Source: Desulfatibacillum aliphaticivorans DSM 15576
GTDB taxonomy: Bacteria > Desulfobacterota > Desulfobacteria > Desulfobacterales > Desulfatibacillaceae
DNA length: 64,000 nt
Assembly (NCBI RefSeq): GCF_000429905.1
Contig: NZ_AUCT01000012.1
Coordinates: forward strand, 124,001-188,000
Direction: 5' to 3'
Shown: positions 9,701 to 19,700 of the stretch, piece by piece
Layout: every line of letters starts with the position of its first letter
Numbering within the stretch: the stretch's first letter is position 1
The notes under the pieces: generated by a model
Databases searched by the model: none
The model's input: the letters and a program-made list of their open reading frames with translations, nothing else
What the model was told of the DNA's origin: nothing
Made by a program: the position numbers and the translations under genes

Positions 9701-12700
9701 AAGCATGGAGGTGCGGCATCCGGCGCCTTTACGGTCCGTTGCCACGGCCAGGTGTTCGCGTTCGCCCAAGGTTTCGGCAATGTATTGAGTGCAGTTTTCC
9801 CGCGGCCCCAATTCTATGAACACCCGCGCGCCCAGGTCGTAGGCTTTGTTGACCAGGGAGGCGAAGTCCACTTGGGAGCAATACATTTCGGCAATATTGC
9901 GGGCGATGGCGTCCTGATCCAACTCAAGAGGGCTGCACCCCACGGTGGTCAGGAATTCCACGTCCCGGACAGGGGCGGTCTCCAGGCTGTGCAGGGAGAC
10001 CATCTCGTTATAGTCCGCACGCACGATATCGCAATGGATGGCGTCGCCCATGGGGACTTCAAAGTATTCGCAGCCTGCGTTTTGGATGACCCGCATGCAG
10101 GCCGCTTCCTCACCGGCGATCACGACCTCGCCCGGGGTGTTGGTAAAGGTGTGGAAAACCCGCTGCTTGCGGCCGCCGGTTTTTTCCGAGGCCATGACCT
10201 CGCGCAGGGATTTAGGGTCGGTTTTCAAAGCAAAGCAATGCCAGATTTTCTCCCTATCCTCCTCTTGCGGGGGCATGCCCCAGGCCTTGCGGACCGTGTC
10301 CATGGGGCCGGCCAGGCGCGTTTGGAAAACAGCCGACTTCCGTAACTGACGGCTCATGGCGTCGGTTCTTCCCCATACGCCCAAGCTGTACAGCATGGAA
10401 ATCTCGCCCATACTGTACCCGAAAGCCATGTGCGGCGTAATCCCAAGGCATTTACGCACGGCGTCGGTGCGGGCGATGGCAAAAAGAATTCCACTTTCAA
10501 ACATGGCGATGGCGCTTTTTTCCAAGGCCCAAACCTGCTTGCCCGGCGGGGTGAAAGTCATGCCCCGGGGATACAAAAGCCCGTCCCGCCAGAGGTCGCC
10601 CAGGTCGTTTCCGGGCGCCATGCAGGTTTTGGCGCATGCCGGGAAGAGCTGAAAAAAATCCCGGCCCATTTGGGGGTAGGAGCTGAATCCGCCGGGATAC
10701 ACAAAGGCGACCTTGCCTTTGTCGCCCATGGGATTGGGGGAGAATGCGCTGCCCCGGACGGAAAACCAGTCCCGGCCGGTTTGAAAGGCCTTGGCCATGC
10801 CTTGGCGTGCGGCGTCAATTTCGTTTTGCAATTCCCTGAGGTCCGCGCCGATCAAAGCCAGGGAGTATTTGCCGGGCTTCAGCCTGTAAAAAAATTTGCG
10901 GGAGCATTCAGCCGGACTTTTTCCAGCCTCCAAATCCTGCATTAACTCGTCCAGCCGGCTTTCCAAAGCGCGCCGGTCGTCCCCGGCCAGGGGAATGATG
11001 AAAGGCCCGCCAAAGTTCCAGAGAGCGGAGGACTCCTTTTGCCCCTCTCCGGCCAGAATCATGTGTCCGGCGCAGCCGTCCAAGCCAAGGCCGCTGACAG
11101 CCGCGATCCGCTCCTGCTTTTCCTGCTGAGCGAACCAGGGCTGGGATCTTTCCGGGACAAAAAAACGGCAATTCTCCCAGGATTCTGAATTTTTCGGCGC
11201 GGACCAGCCCGGAGTCCGGGGTAAAAATCCGTGCTCCGCACACAGGGCGGCCCGGATGATAGACGCCATTTGTGAAGCGGCAAAGGAATGGCCGAACAAG
11301 GCCTTGGCGGAGCCCAAAGCGCAGGAAGGCGCTTCTCCGCCGCCGTAAGCCGCGAGCAGACCCGTTTTTTCCGCTTCGTCATATTCCGGCATGCCGCTGG
11401 CGCAGGCTTCCAAACAGCCTATGTCTGCAAAGGATACTCCAGCTTCCCGGACCGCTCTTTTGGCGGCGGCCTCCACAGCCAGGGCGTCCGCCCCCTGCTC
11501 CAAAGCCAGGGAGCGGATCACGCAATGGATAGGGTCGAAATTTTTCCGAGCGTCGTTCGCTTTTTTTAGAACAATGGCGCCCGCGCCCTCCCCTATCAGC
11601 CAGCCGGTGTTTCCTTTGTCGAATGAAAGAGTCGCCCGGCCTTTTTGAGTTGGATGCTTCAAATTTCTCCACAACACATTTTCCGGGCTGCCGGAAAGAT
11701 CCACGGCGCCCACAACCACGGCATCCACCTCGCCTTTTTCCAGAAGCATGGCCGCAATTTCAACGGCCTTGAACACGGAATTCTCCTCGCTGGAAATCGT
11801 AAAGGCCGGGCCGTTAAAATCCCACAACGAGGCGATGCGGGCGGCCATGATATTACCGATGAAGCTGGTGTACTGGTTGACCTTGGCGGCGTTGCAGACC
11901 GCGTTCTTGCAAAGACTTGTCAACTTGCCAACCTCGGGCGCGGCTTCTTTACCCAGGGCCTGGGGCAGCCGCGTGTCCTGGTTTACCCGTCCCCGGTAGC
12001 GATGCAGTTCCGGCTCAGCCCCCATGGCTACCAGGACGGCCGTGTTTTGCCCCTGTTTAAGCCCGGCCCGTTGAATGGCTTTGTCCGCAACCTTCATGGC
12101 CAGCATTTGCTGAGGGATTAACTGGTCGTCCGGGTTGGGCGGAATTTTAAATCGTAAAAAGTCCAGGTCAAAGTCCCGGATGTAGGCCCCTTTAGGCGCT
12201 TTGCCGTCCTCAAAGCCGTATTGCTTCAAAAGGGCGGGATTTTTTTCCAGGCCTTTCCAGCGCTTTGGAGGCAAGGGGATGAACTGCTGCTCGCCCTCGT
12301 AATTGGCCCGCAGGAACTCGTCCAGGCTGGAGCAAGAGCCGAAATGGGCGTCCATGCCGATGACCGCCAGTTCCGGAAAAGGGGATTCCGTTGCGGAATC
12401 GTCTTCCGCCGGACCTCCTTTTTCCGGCGCAGGCTCGAAAATCATGTGGGCGTTGGCGCCGCCGAATCCAAAAGCGCTCACGGCGCCCAATTTCTGTTTT
12501 TCCTGCTCAGGCCATAGGATGGAGGCGGCGGGAATTTTGCCCGAAAAATACTTGTTCTTGGAATCCGCAGGGGCTTCCAGGCCAACGGTTCCGGGGATGG
12601 CGCCGTTTTGCAGCGATAAAATAACCTTGATCATCCCTGCCATGCCCGCTGCAGTGAGCAAATGCCCCAAGCCCGCCTTGACCGATCCAATGTAGGGTTT

Positions 12701-13783
12701 GGCTTTGTGCTGGCTGAAAAAGGCCTCCATGGAGTCCAGCTCGATGCCGTCGCCCAGAGGCGTGCCCGTGGCGTGGCATTCCACAAATCCCACCTGGGAG
12801 GGACTGACTCCGGCGTCCTCATAAGCCCGTTCAAAGGCCATGGCCTGGCCTTTAGGGTTGGGGCTTAAGACTGAGGCGCCCCTGCCGTCATTGGATAGCC
12901 CTGCGCCGCAAATCACGCCGTGGATGCGGTCGCCGTCCCGAAGTGCGTCGTCCAGGCGTTTGAGCACGAACATCCCGGAGCCCTCGCCGGCAACCAGGCC
13001 GCCGGATTTTCTGTCCAGAGGCAGGCTTTCCTTGTTATGGGGGTACGCCTGAAAAATGGAAAAGCCCATGTTCACGAAAAAGGGGTCCGCCGCGCTGACT
13101 GCGCCGGCCAGCATCATGTCCGCCCGGCCGGAGTTCAGATAGTCGCAGGCCAGCCTTACGCTGTACAGGGAGGACGAGCATGCGGCGTCCAAAGCCAAGC
13201 GGGGGCCGTTCAGGTTGAACGCCGTAGCGGTCAAATAGGCGGGCCAGCCGGATATTGCTCCGTTTTCCCAGGCCGGATCTTTTTTTCCCGGCCATGGGGG
13301 AAAAGAAACACTGTCGCCTGCGCCCGCCTTTTTCAGGGCGAATTCCACGGCCTGCTCCATCATGGGGATGAACAAGGCGTTGGAGGCCTGGGTGGGAAAG
13401 GACAGGTTGCCCAAAATCAAGCCGGTCCGGCCGGGAATGCCGTCAGGAAAGCAGCCGGCGTCCTTCAGGGCTTCCATGGCGACGTACAAGGACCACTGGT
13501 GCAGAGGGTCCAGGGTTTTCAGGTCGACGCCCGGAATATCAAGCGCATGCAAGTCGGGCGAAAAATCCGTTATGTATCCGCCCCTGGCGCAATAAAAGCG
13601 ATCTGCCGCCCCTTTTTCCGGGGAAAAATAGTCCATGGGATCCACGCCCATGCGTTCTTCCATTGCAAGGGTGCGGCAGTCCTTTAAGGCGATGAGGTTG
13701 TCCCAATACTCCCCGGGGGTCGAAGCCCCGGGAAACAGGCATGACATGCCTACAATGGCGATTTTTTTCATGGATTTTTCCAT
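6800..13783 (-). CDS. pfaC: PfaC-like megasynthase with fused acyltransferase (KS-CLF-AT-DH-DH)
   Basis: 2327 residues. Order: ketosynthase (active Cys202 in DAACSSS, His in ECHATGTPLGD, His in KAGLGHLLTAAG); chain-length factor, a KS-like domain whose cysteine is replaced (ISSEENSVFKA near 664) and whose HGT motif is CASGMPEY; acyltransferase (Ser1124 in GYSMGE); then two FabA-type double-hotdog dehydratases, with His1827 (PCHFKDDEVMAGSL) and His2222 (PCHFHNDPVMPGSL). In the gamma-proteobacterial systems the AT is the separate PfaB; fusion into PfaC recalls myxobacterial Pfa3 and eukaryotic PUFA synthases, but no terminal glycerolipid acyltransferase is seen. The ATG overlaps the pfaA stop by one base (TAATG), so expression is coupled. 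Product chain length cannot be read from sequence. Confidence 0.93.
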   Translation of the reverse strand: MEKSMKKIAIVGMSCLFPGASTPGEYWDNLIALKDCRTLAMEERMGVDPMDYFSPEKGAADRFYCARGGYITDFSPDLHALDIPGVDLKTLDPLHQWSLYVAMEALKDAGCFPDGIPGRTGLILGNLSFPTQASNALFIPMMEQAVEFALKKAGAGDSVSFPPWPGKKDPAWENGAISGWPAYLTATAFNLNGPRLALDAACSSSLYSVRLACDYLNSGRADMMLAGAVSAADPFFVNMGFSIFQAYPHNKESLPLDRKSGGLVAGEGSGMFVLKRLDDALRDGDRIHGVICGAGLSNDGRGASVLSPNPKGQAMAFERAYEDAGVSPSQVGFVECHATGTPLGDGIELDSMEAFFSQHKAKPYIGSVKAGLGHLLTAAGMAGMIKVILSLQNGAIPGTVGLEAPADSKNKYFSGKIPAASILWPEQEKQKLGAVSAFGFGGANAHMIFEPAPEKGGPAEDDSATESPFPELAVIGMDAHFGSCSSLDEFLRANYEGEQQFIPLPPKRWKGLEKNPALLKQYGFEDGKAPKGAYIRDFDLDFLRFKIPPNPDDQLIPQQMLAMKVADKAIQRAGLKQGQNTAVLVAMGAEPELHRYRGRVNQDTRLPQALGKEAAPEVGKLTSLCKNAVCNAAKVNQYTSFIGNIMAARIASLWDFNGPAFTISSEENSVFKAVEIAAMLLEKGEVDAVVVGAVDLSGSPENVLWRNLKHPTQKGRATLSFDKGNTGWLIGEGAGAIVLKKANDARKNFDPIHCVIRSLALEQGADALAVEAAAKRAVREAGVSFADIGCLEACASGMPEYDEAEKTGLLAAYGGGEAPSCALGSAKALFGHSFAASQMASIIRAALCAEHGFLPRTPGWSAPKNSESWENCRFFVPERSQPWFAQQEKQERIAAVSGLGLDGCAGHMILAGEGQKESSALWNFGGPFIIPLAGDDRRALESRLDELMQDLEAGKSPAECSRKFFYRLKPGKYSLALIGADLRELQNEIDAARQGMAKAFQTGRDWFSVRGSAFSPNPMGDKGKVAFVYPGGFSSYPQMGRDFFQLFPACAKTCMAPGNDLGDLWRDGLLYPRGMTFTPPGKQVWALEKSAIAMFESGILFAIARTDAVRKCLGITPHMAFGYSMGEISMLYSLGVWGRTDAMSRQLRKSAVFQTRLAGPMDTVRKAWGMPPQEEDREKIWHCFALKTDPKSLREVMASEKTGGRKQRVFHTFTNTPGEVVIAGEEAACMRVIQNAGCEYFEVPMGDAIHCDIVRADYNEMVSLHSLETAPVRDVEFLTTVGCSPLELDQDAIARNIAEMYCSQVDFASLVNKAYDLGARVFIELGPRENCTQYIAETLGEREHLAVATDRKGAGCRTSMLRALARLFSHQIPMDLECVIPRPEKSPDGPQLIKTVTLGGESIEEAIIPEARKLFSQVKEETPEVKPEKPVTPVVEKIPYAEPAPEPLAAQTAAAPSHPLMMQAYRENQTLVTEGHKSFLRNRARALRQMEQLIAMQAGLMEKEVNPEPLAGPLPEFSPVPPIDIPTAPASVVPKSAAKSAIWDRQDLETFAKGDIAQVFGPEYGIIDSYKRRVRLPMDPYLLVSRVTKLQGERGEFKPSAMTTEFDIEKDAWFLIDGQIPWAVSVESGQCDLLLISYLGIDFECKGERVYRLLDCTLTFMEDLAKEGETLRYDISINSFARNGGNLLFFFSYECFVDDRLVLTMDGGCAGFFSDEELAAGKGIIRTQAEQEERNKIIPTKFAPFLDCDRRSFSKEDLLHIIEGRPAACFGPDYDQQGANPSLKFAAQQMLMVDRVESVDPQCGPWGLGKVIAHKDLRPDHWYFPCHFKDDEVMAGSLMAEGCVQLLQFFTLFLGLQTKTRDARFQPIIGLPQKVRCRGQVTPEDSLLTYRMEVKEIGLAPEPYAVADVDILLGDKVVVDFKDLGVRLSEKDPSAVIEVEQETPAPKPLFDNSDLQEFAVGDIAKCFGPAFDIYKDRQPPRTPNGDLQLISRVLEVEGTPGDFRNSASVVSEYDVPKDAWFCAQNNWPAIMPYSMFMEIALQPCGFISTYMQTTLLIPEKDLFFRNLDGEGTLTSLPDLRGRTITNRSRLTTTAKAGGSIIQKFEFNLLAEGEAFYQGTAAFGYFTKEALADQIGLDGGANNHPLHAREWLKDDAPTIKVDLQNGVPAEFAVSPSKPHYGLSGKQLQFLDRVLMVENSGRFGKGYIYADKKVNPADWFYPCHFHNDPVMPGSLGVEAMLQALQVFAVQQGLGWEFASPYFTQMTDSIVWKYRGQIIPSNERMTLELHVKSVEQGPGAIVIKADGNLWKDNIRIYEVSDAGFCIRDAG

Positions 13784-16700
13784 TAGACGGCCAGGGCGAA
13801 TAATTTGGTCAGGCCTTTGCTGACCGTAACCTCGGCGCCAAAAACCCGGGAGTAGACGGTCCCGTGGTCGTCATGGGCGCAGATATCCGCTTTCATGGAA
13901 GTATCGGAGCTTTCCAGCACGTCCAGGGTGACGAAAAACTCTTGCCCGTGGGCGATGGGCCTGTACTGCTCCACCGTATTGGCCCTGGCGGGCAGGCTGC
14001 CGGCTTCGCAGTGCTTGCGCACCCAAATCAACTGGCTTTGAAAGTGCACGTCCGCCGTAAAGGGGTCCATGGCGCCGACGGGGAACTGCCCCTGGCTTTC
14101 CGGCGGAATAATAGGCACGCAGGCCTTTAAGGTGAGTTTTTCTTTTGTGCAGTTCAGGACCTTTTGGATCATCCGAAAATTGGGGCCGTGGAACAGGGTT
14201 CCGTCCTTATAAAAAACGGCGCCGTCTTCAGGCATTTTTTCGTTCAGATCCAAATTGTCATAAACCGGCGCGTCGGGCGCCTGGGCCAAAAGCCTGACCA
14301 TGGCTTTGTAATGGGGAATCCGCTTGCCTTCCTTGACGCTGTATATCCGAACGTCCAGTTCAACCTTCTCGGCATCCCTGACAACCTCTTCGGCGTCCAG
14401 GATGTATTCTCCGGCCAGGGTTTTGTCAAAAACAATGCCCTTGAACAGCTTGTAATCCCGGCAGCGGAAAAACCGGTATCCGGGGGCAAACTGCTCGCAG
14501 GCGTCCGCCATCCACGACATGACGCAAACCGTGGGAAGCACGGCCCAATCGCCGATCACGTGATCCGGCAAAAAGGGATTGCATTCCAGGGACATCTTCC
14601 GCGAGACCCTATGGTTGACAAGCGGCGCGTCCGTCATTTCAGGAGGCGTTTGCATGGAACTGCCCACAAGCAATTGAACGGTTTTTCCGCCAAGCAGGGA
14701 GGCGGTAAAAATGCCGGCGCCCTCGTCCAGGGGGATGACCGCCACCTTTTTCTGCTGGAACATCCTTTTCAGTTCCGGGGAAACCATGCCTCCGTCCCAG
14801 GGGCCCCAATTGATCGTAACCACTTTGCAAGAGGGATGAATGGATGCAAAGGCGTAGGCGAACTTGTTCAACACCTCGTTGGCGGCTGCATAATCCGCCT
14901 GGCCGGGGTTGCCGTAAAACCCCGCGGCGGAAGAGAACAAAGCCAAATATTTGAGATCCGAAGGATTCATGCAGGCCAGCATGGCCAACAGGCCGTCCAC
15001 CTTGGTGGAGAACACAGCGTTGAAATCCTCGGGCGTTTTGTCCTCGATAAATTTGTCCTTAAGCACGCCCGCCCCGTGGATGATTCCCGTAAACGGACCT
15101 GTCTCCTTGACGACCGGCGCCAGTTTTTCTTTCAGGTCCGAGGCCTGGGTAACGTCCGCGCTCACATACCGGGCTCTGCTTCCGGCGTCGCGAATGGTTT
15201 GGAGGGTCTGGCGAATCTCCCGGGAAGACGCAATCTCCCGCGCCATGGCCTCCACCTTCTTGGGCGTGGGTTTTTCGCCCAGGGCGGTTAAATGCTCCAT
15301 GGCCTTGGCTTTGAGCTGCATAAGGTCCTGGCAGCCGTCGGCCCAATCCGGATCTTTTTCCATCATGGCCGACCTGCCGGTGAGCACGAACACGGCGGGA
15401 AGCTCCTTGGCCAGGTTCATGACGCACTCGGCAGTTACACCCCGGCCGCCTCCGCTAACCAGGAAGACCTGATTTTTCTCCCTGAGGATGGATTCCAAAG
15501 CCGGCAAGGCTTCCGAAATAGGGTCCGGGACCAAAGTCATGCGGCCTTCCGCGGTATAGCCGGCTTCCTTGATGCGGACGTCCGGGTCGAAAATTTCCGA
15601 CATGATGCGTTTGGCCGCCCTTTCCGGCGCCAGGGCGGGGTCGAGGTCCACGCCCCGGCAAAATACTCTGGGCCATTCCAGGTCCAAAGTCTTGACCAGC
15701 CCGAACAGGCCGCCATGGATGGGGGAGTAGTCGTCTCCGGCCATGCCCAGGGATCCATCCATTCTGGCGACGGCCAGGAAGAACCGCCGGAAATCCCCTT
15801 GTTTCTCGGCTGTCAGGGAGCCTTTGACATGCCTCGCACAGGAAAAGGCCAGTTCCAGGCCTTCCCGGGCCAGGTCCTCGGCTTCCGGCGACAAATGGAG
15901 GAATCCGCCGATGGGGCCGTGATCATTGGCCGCCCTTTCCAGGGCGTAGCGGACGGATTCGTCCCGGGTGTCCTGAAGCAGGATGCTTGCAGCCTCGCCC
16001 AGACCAGATTTTGAAGCCCAGGGCGGAAGTATCACCACCGCCGGCATATCTTCATACTTCAGGCGTTTCAGCAACTCCGCGGTCAGCCCGGTTCCTTCGC
16101 TGATGACCACGCATACATGATCCTGGGGAAAATCAAAATGCAACCGGTCCGCCGGCGGCAGGGGTTTGATCTTTACGCTGCTGCGCTGCACCGGAGTATT
16201 TTCCGCTTCAGGTTGAATGGTGGGCTTTGGCGTTTCGGCTTCCACGGGCACGGATGCGCCGCCGGTTCCGAATTCCAGTTGCGCCTGAACCGGTTTGGCT
16301 TTCGCAGGCTTCATGGCCGCGCCCAGCCGGTCCACCACCTGCTGCAAAGTGCGGAGTTCGGCCAATTCGTCCGGGTTGATCTCCGGCAAATTGGGATAGG
16401 CGTCCATCATGGCGCCCAGAATCTCCACTCGTTTGATGGAGTCGATGCCAAGGTCCGCCTCCATGTCCATGGACAGCTCCAGCATGGACGCGGGATAGCC
16501 CGTCTTTTCGCTTACGGTTTGCAGCATGAATTCCGCCAATTCCTCCAAACCGGGCAGACCGGAGGGTGACGCAGGCTTTGCCTCGGGGGCGTGAGAAACC
16601 GGAGTCGGCGCTGCCGGCGGTGCTGGCGCTGCCTGACTGGACGCGCTTTTTTCAAGCCGATCCGCCACCTGCTGCAGGGTGCGAAGATCGGCCAATTCGT

Positions 16701-19700
16701 CCGGGTTGATTTCGGGCAAATTGGGATAGGCGTCCATCATGGCGCCAAGGATCTCCACCCGTTTGATGGAGTCAATGCCGAGGTCCGCCTCCATGTCCAT
16801 GGATAGTTCCAGCATGGACGCGGGATAGCCGGTTTTTTCACTCACGACCGACAGCATGAACGTGGCAAGCTGCTCGATGTCCGGCAGATCGGAAGCGGCT
16901 TGTCGCGGCGCCGCAGGCGCGGCCGGAGAGGGTTGGGCGGTGGGCGCCGGCGCCTGGCCCACGCTTTGTTCCAGGCGATCCACCACCTGCTGCAGGGTGC
17001 GGAGGTCGGCCAGTTCGTCCGGGTTGATCTCCGGCAAGTTGGGGTAGGCGTCCATCATGGCGCCAAGGATCTCCACCCGCTTGATGGAGTCGATGCCAAG
17101 ATCCGCCTCCATGTCCATGGATAGCTCCAGCATGGATGCGGGGTAACCCGTTTTTTCGCTCACGATGGACAGCATGAACGTGGCAAGCTGCTCGACGTCC
17201 GGGCCGTTGGCGGCGGTCGTCTGGGGAGCGGGCGCTTCCCGTCTGGGCGGAGTTACCGGCTCAGGCTTTGAGGCTTGATAATCTTCGATGGGCTCCGCCT
17301 TTTTGATTTGCCTGGGAGGCGGAGTCTCCGCTATGACCGGCGCAGCAGGCTTGGGCGCCGTAGGGATCGGAGAGGGCGCCGGAATTTCCGGTTGGACGGG
17401 AAGATTCGGGGCGCTCATAGCGCTATCCCCGCTCAAACGTCCGTTAAGCAGGCCCAGGGCCTGTTCCGTTTCTTTTGTCTGGGCGTCCAGGTATTTCTGA
17501 TGCATGCGCAAAGTATCGCCATGGAGAGAATGGAAGTACTCCATGTTGCGCTGCATGTTTTCGGGCATATCCTGCATGCCCTGGCTGGACATCAGGCCCG
17601 CCTGGCTTTCCATGAGCCGGGCGAAGGCCTGGGTGTATCCTGCGTGATTTTCCAGGCAGCGTTCGTGAGCGGAAAGGGTTTGCCCTTGAAGGTCGAAAAG
17701 CCTTTGTATGACCTGATCCATGCCGTTGGCCGAAGCCGGATTCGCCGCAGGCGCGGGGGAAGCCGCCTTGGGCGCGAAAGCCGCCTCCGGCGCTTTGGGA
17801 GCGGGGGCTGGCGCCGGTGCGGAAGACTGACTGGGTTGTTCGTTTTTCATGACAGTTCTTTCAATGGCAAAGCCGTCCGACAGGGAATCCTGGTAGGCTT
17901 TTCTGGTTTTTTCGCTCACGTAGTTGCTTCCATTGAGTTTGATGTTCAGGGGGCTTTGCTTTTTCGCTCTTTTAGGCATGGGGCGCTGGAACGGATCGAT
18001 GTCCCGGGCTAGCACGCCCGCCACGCGAAGCTGGGCCGCGGCCTTGGCCAAGTCCCCGCCTCCCTGGGGGTCGCCCTTGTCCAGGGCAATCGCCATATGA
18101 GGCTTGTCCTTGAGGATGACGCCCACCAGGCTGGTGAGCACGTTTTTCGGCCCAAATTCCACAAAGACCCTGGCGCCTGCGGCGTACATGTTTTCTATTT
18201 GCCTGGAAAAGCGCACGGGGTTGAGGATGTGCTCGCCCATCATGCGGGCGATGGCTTGGGAATCCTGGGGAAAAGGCTCGGCCGTTGTGTTGGAGTACAC
18301 AGGGATGTTTGGAGTTTGCACCTTAACCGAAGCTATGGCCTTGGCGAAAGGCTCAGCGGCGTGCCCGACCAGGGGCGTGTGAAAAGCCGCAGAGACTTTT
18401 AACGGTACGGTGCGGAATCCGGCTTTTTTCAGGGATTGGGCGGCGTCCTTGATCGCCGGGGTCGAGCCGGCGCAGACAACCTGTTTGGGGGAGTTGAAAT
18501 TGGCGATCTGCACTCCGTCCAAAGCGTCCACATGCTCCTTGATCTTTTCCACATTCCCCATGACGGCCAGCATGGCGCCGGGGTCGAAGCCCTCCGCGTC
18601 CGGCTTGGCCATGGCCTTGCCCCGGGCGTGGGCCAGGGTGTAGAAAGCCTGATCGTCCAAAACGCCCGATGCCCAGAGGGCCGTAATTTCGCCAAAACTG
18701 TGTCCGGCGCAAAAATCCGGCTGAAGCCCGGCGCGTTTCAGAATATTGAACAAACCGGCGGAGTAAGCGCCAATGGCGGGTTGGGCGAACCGGGTATTGT
18801 TTAAGACCTCTTTCTTCTTTTTATCCTCTTTTGGGTCAAAGCACGGTTTGGGGAAAACAGCCTGGGTCAAGGGGGCTTCGCCTGCTGCATGAAAAACCCT
18901 GTCCACGCCTTCAAAGGCGGCCAGCGCCTGGGGATATCCCAAAGACGCCTCCCGGCCCATGTTCACGTATTGGGAGCCCTGGCCGGAAAACAAGGCGGCG
19001 ACCTTGGCGTCGGGAGACAAAGCCCTGGGGCCGAAAAACACTCCATGGGGCAAGGTCCAGGCCTTGGCCGCTCCATTTTCCTCCAAAGCGGATAGAGCTT
19101 GCTTTAAAAGCTCCTGAGCCTCTTCCACGGTGCGGGCGGCGAAGCCCACCCGGGGATGGCTGGACGGAATCTCCCCGGCCCAGGCCGCAGCCAGGGCGTC
19201 GAAATCCTCCTGGGCTTCCAGGTTTGCCAATGCGTTTTTGCAAGCGGCCTGCAACTCTTCTCCGGTGGAAGCATGCAGGACGATCGTACGGGGCATGCGG
19301 TGAATGCGGTATTCCTTTTCCTCCGCCTTGGGAGCTTCCTCCAGAATAAAATGAAAGTTGGAGCCTCCGAACCCGAAGGCGCTCACCGAGGCCCGCCGGG
19401 GCATTCCGTTGGACAAGGCCCAGGGCCGCGCCGTCGTGTTGATGTAAAAGGGAGAGTCCTCCATGCCCAGCTTGGGATTGGGCTTTGTGACGTTGATGGT
19501 CGGGGGCAGAATTTTGTGATGCAGGGCCAGAGCCGCCTTGATGAAGCCGGCGGTTCCGGCGGCGGTCTTGGTATGCCCGATCTGGGACTTAACGCTGCCG
19601 ATGGCGATGACGCCTTTTTCCTGGGTTTCCTCACCAAACACGCTTTTCAGGGCGGTGAACTCGGCCATGTCGCCAGCCACCGTGCCTGTGGCGTGCGCTT

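Noticed and set aside
9356..10345. 329-codon open frame on the plus strand inside pfaC
   Set aside because: Antisense to a high-GC catalytic region with intact AT motifs on the other strand; composition is that of a shadow frame with no ribosome site.
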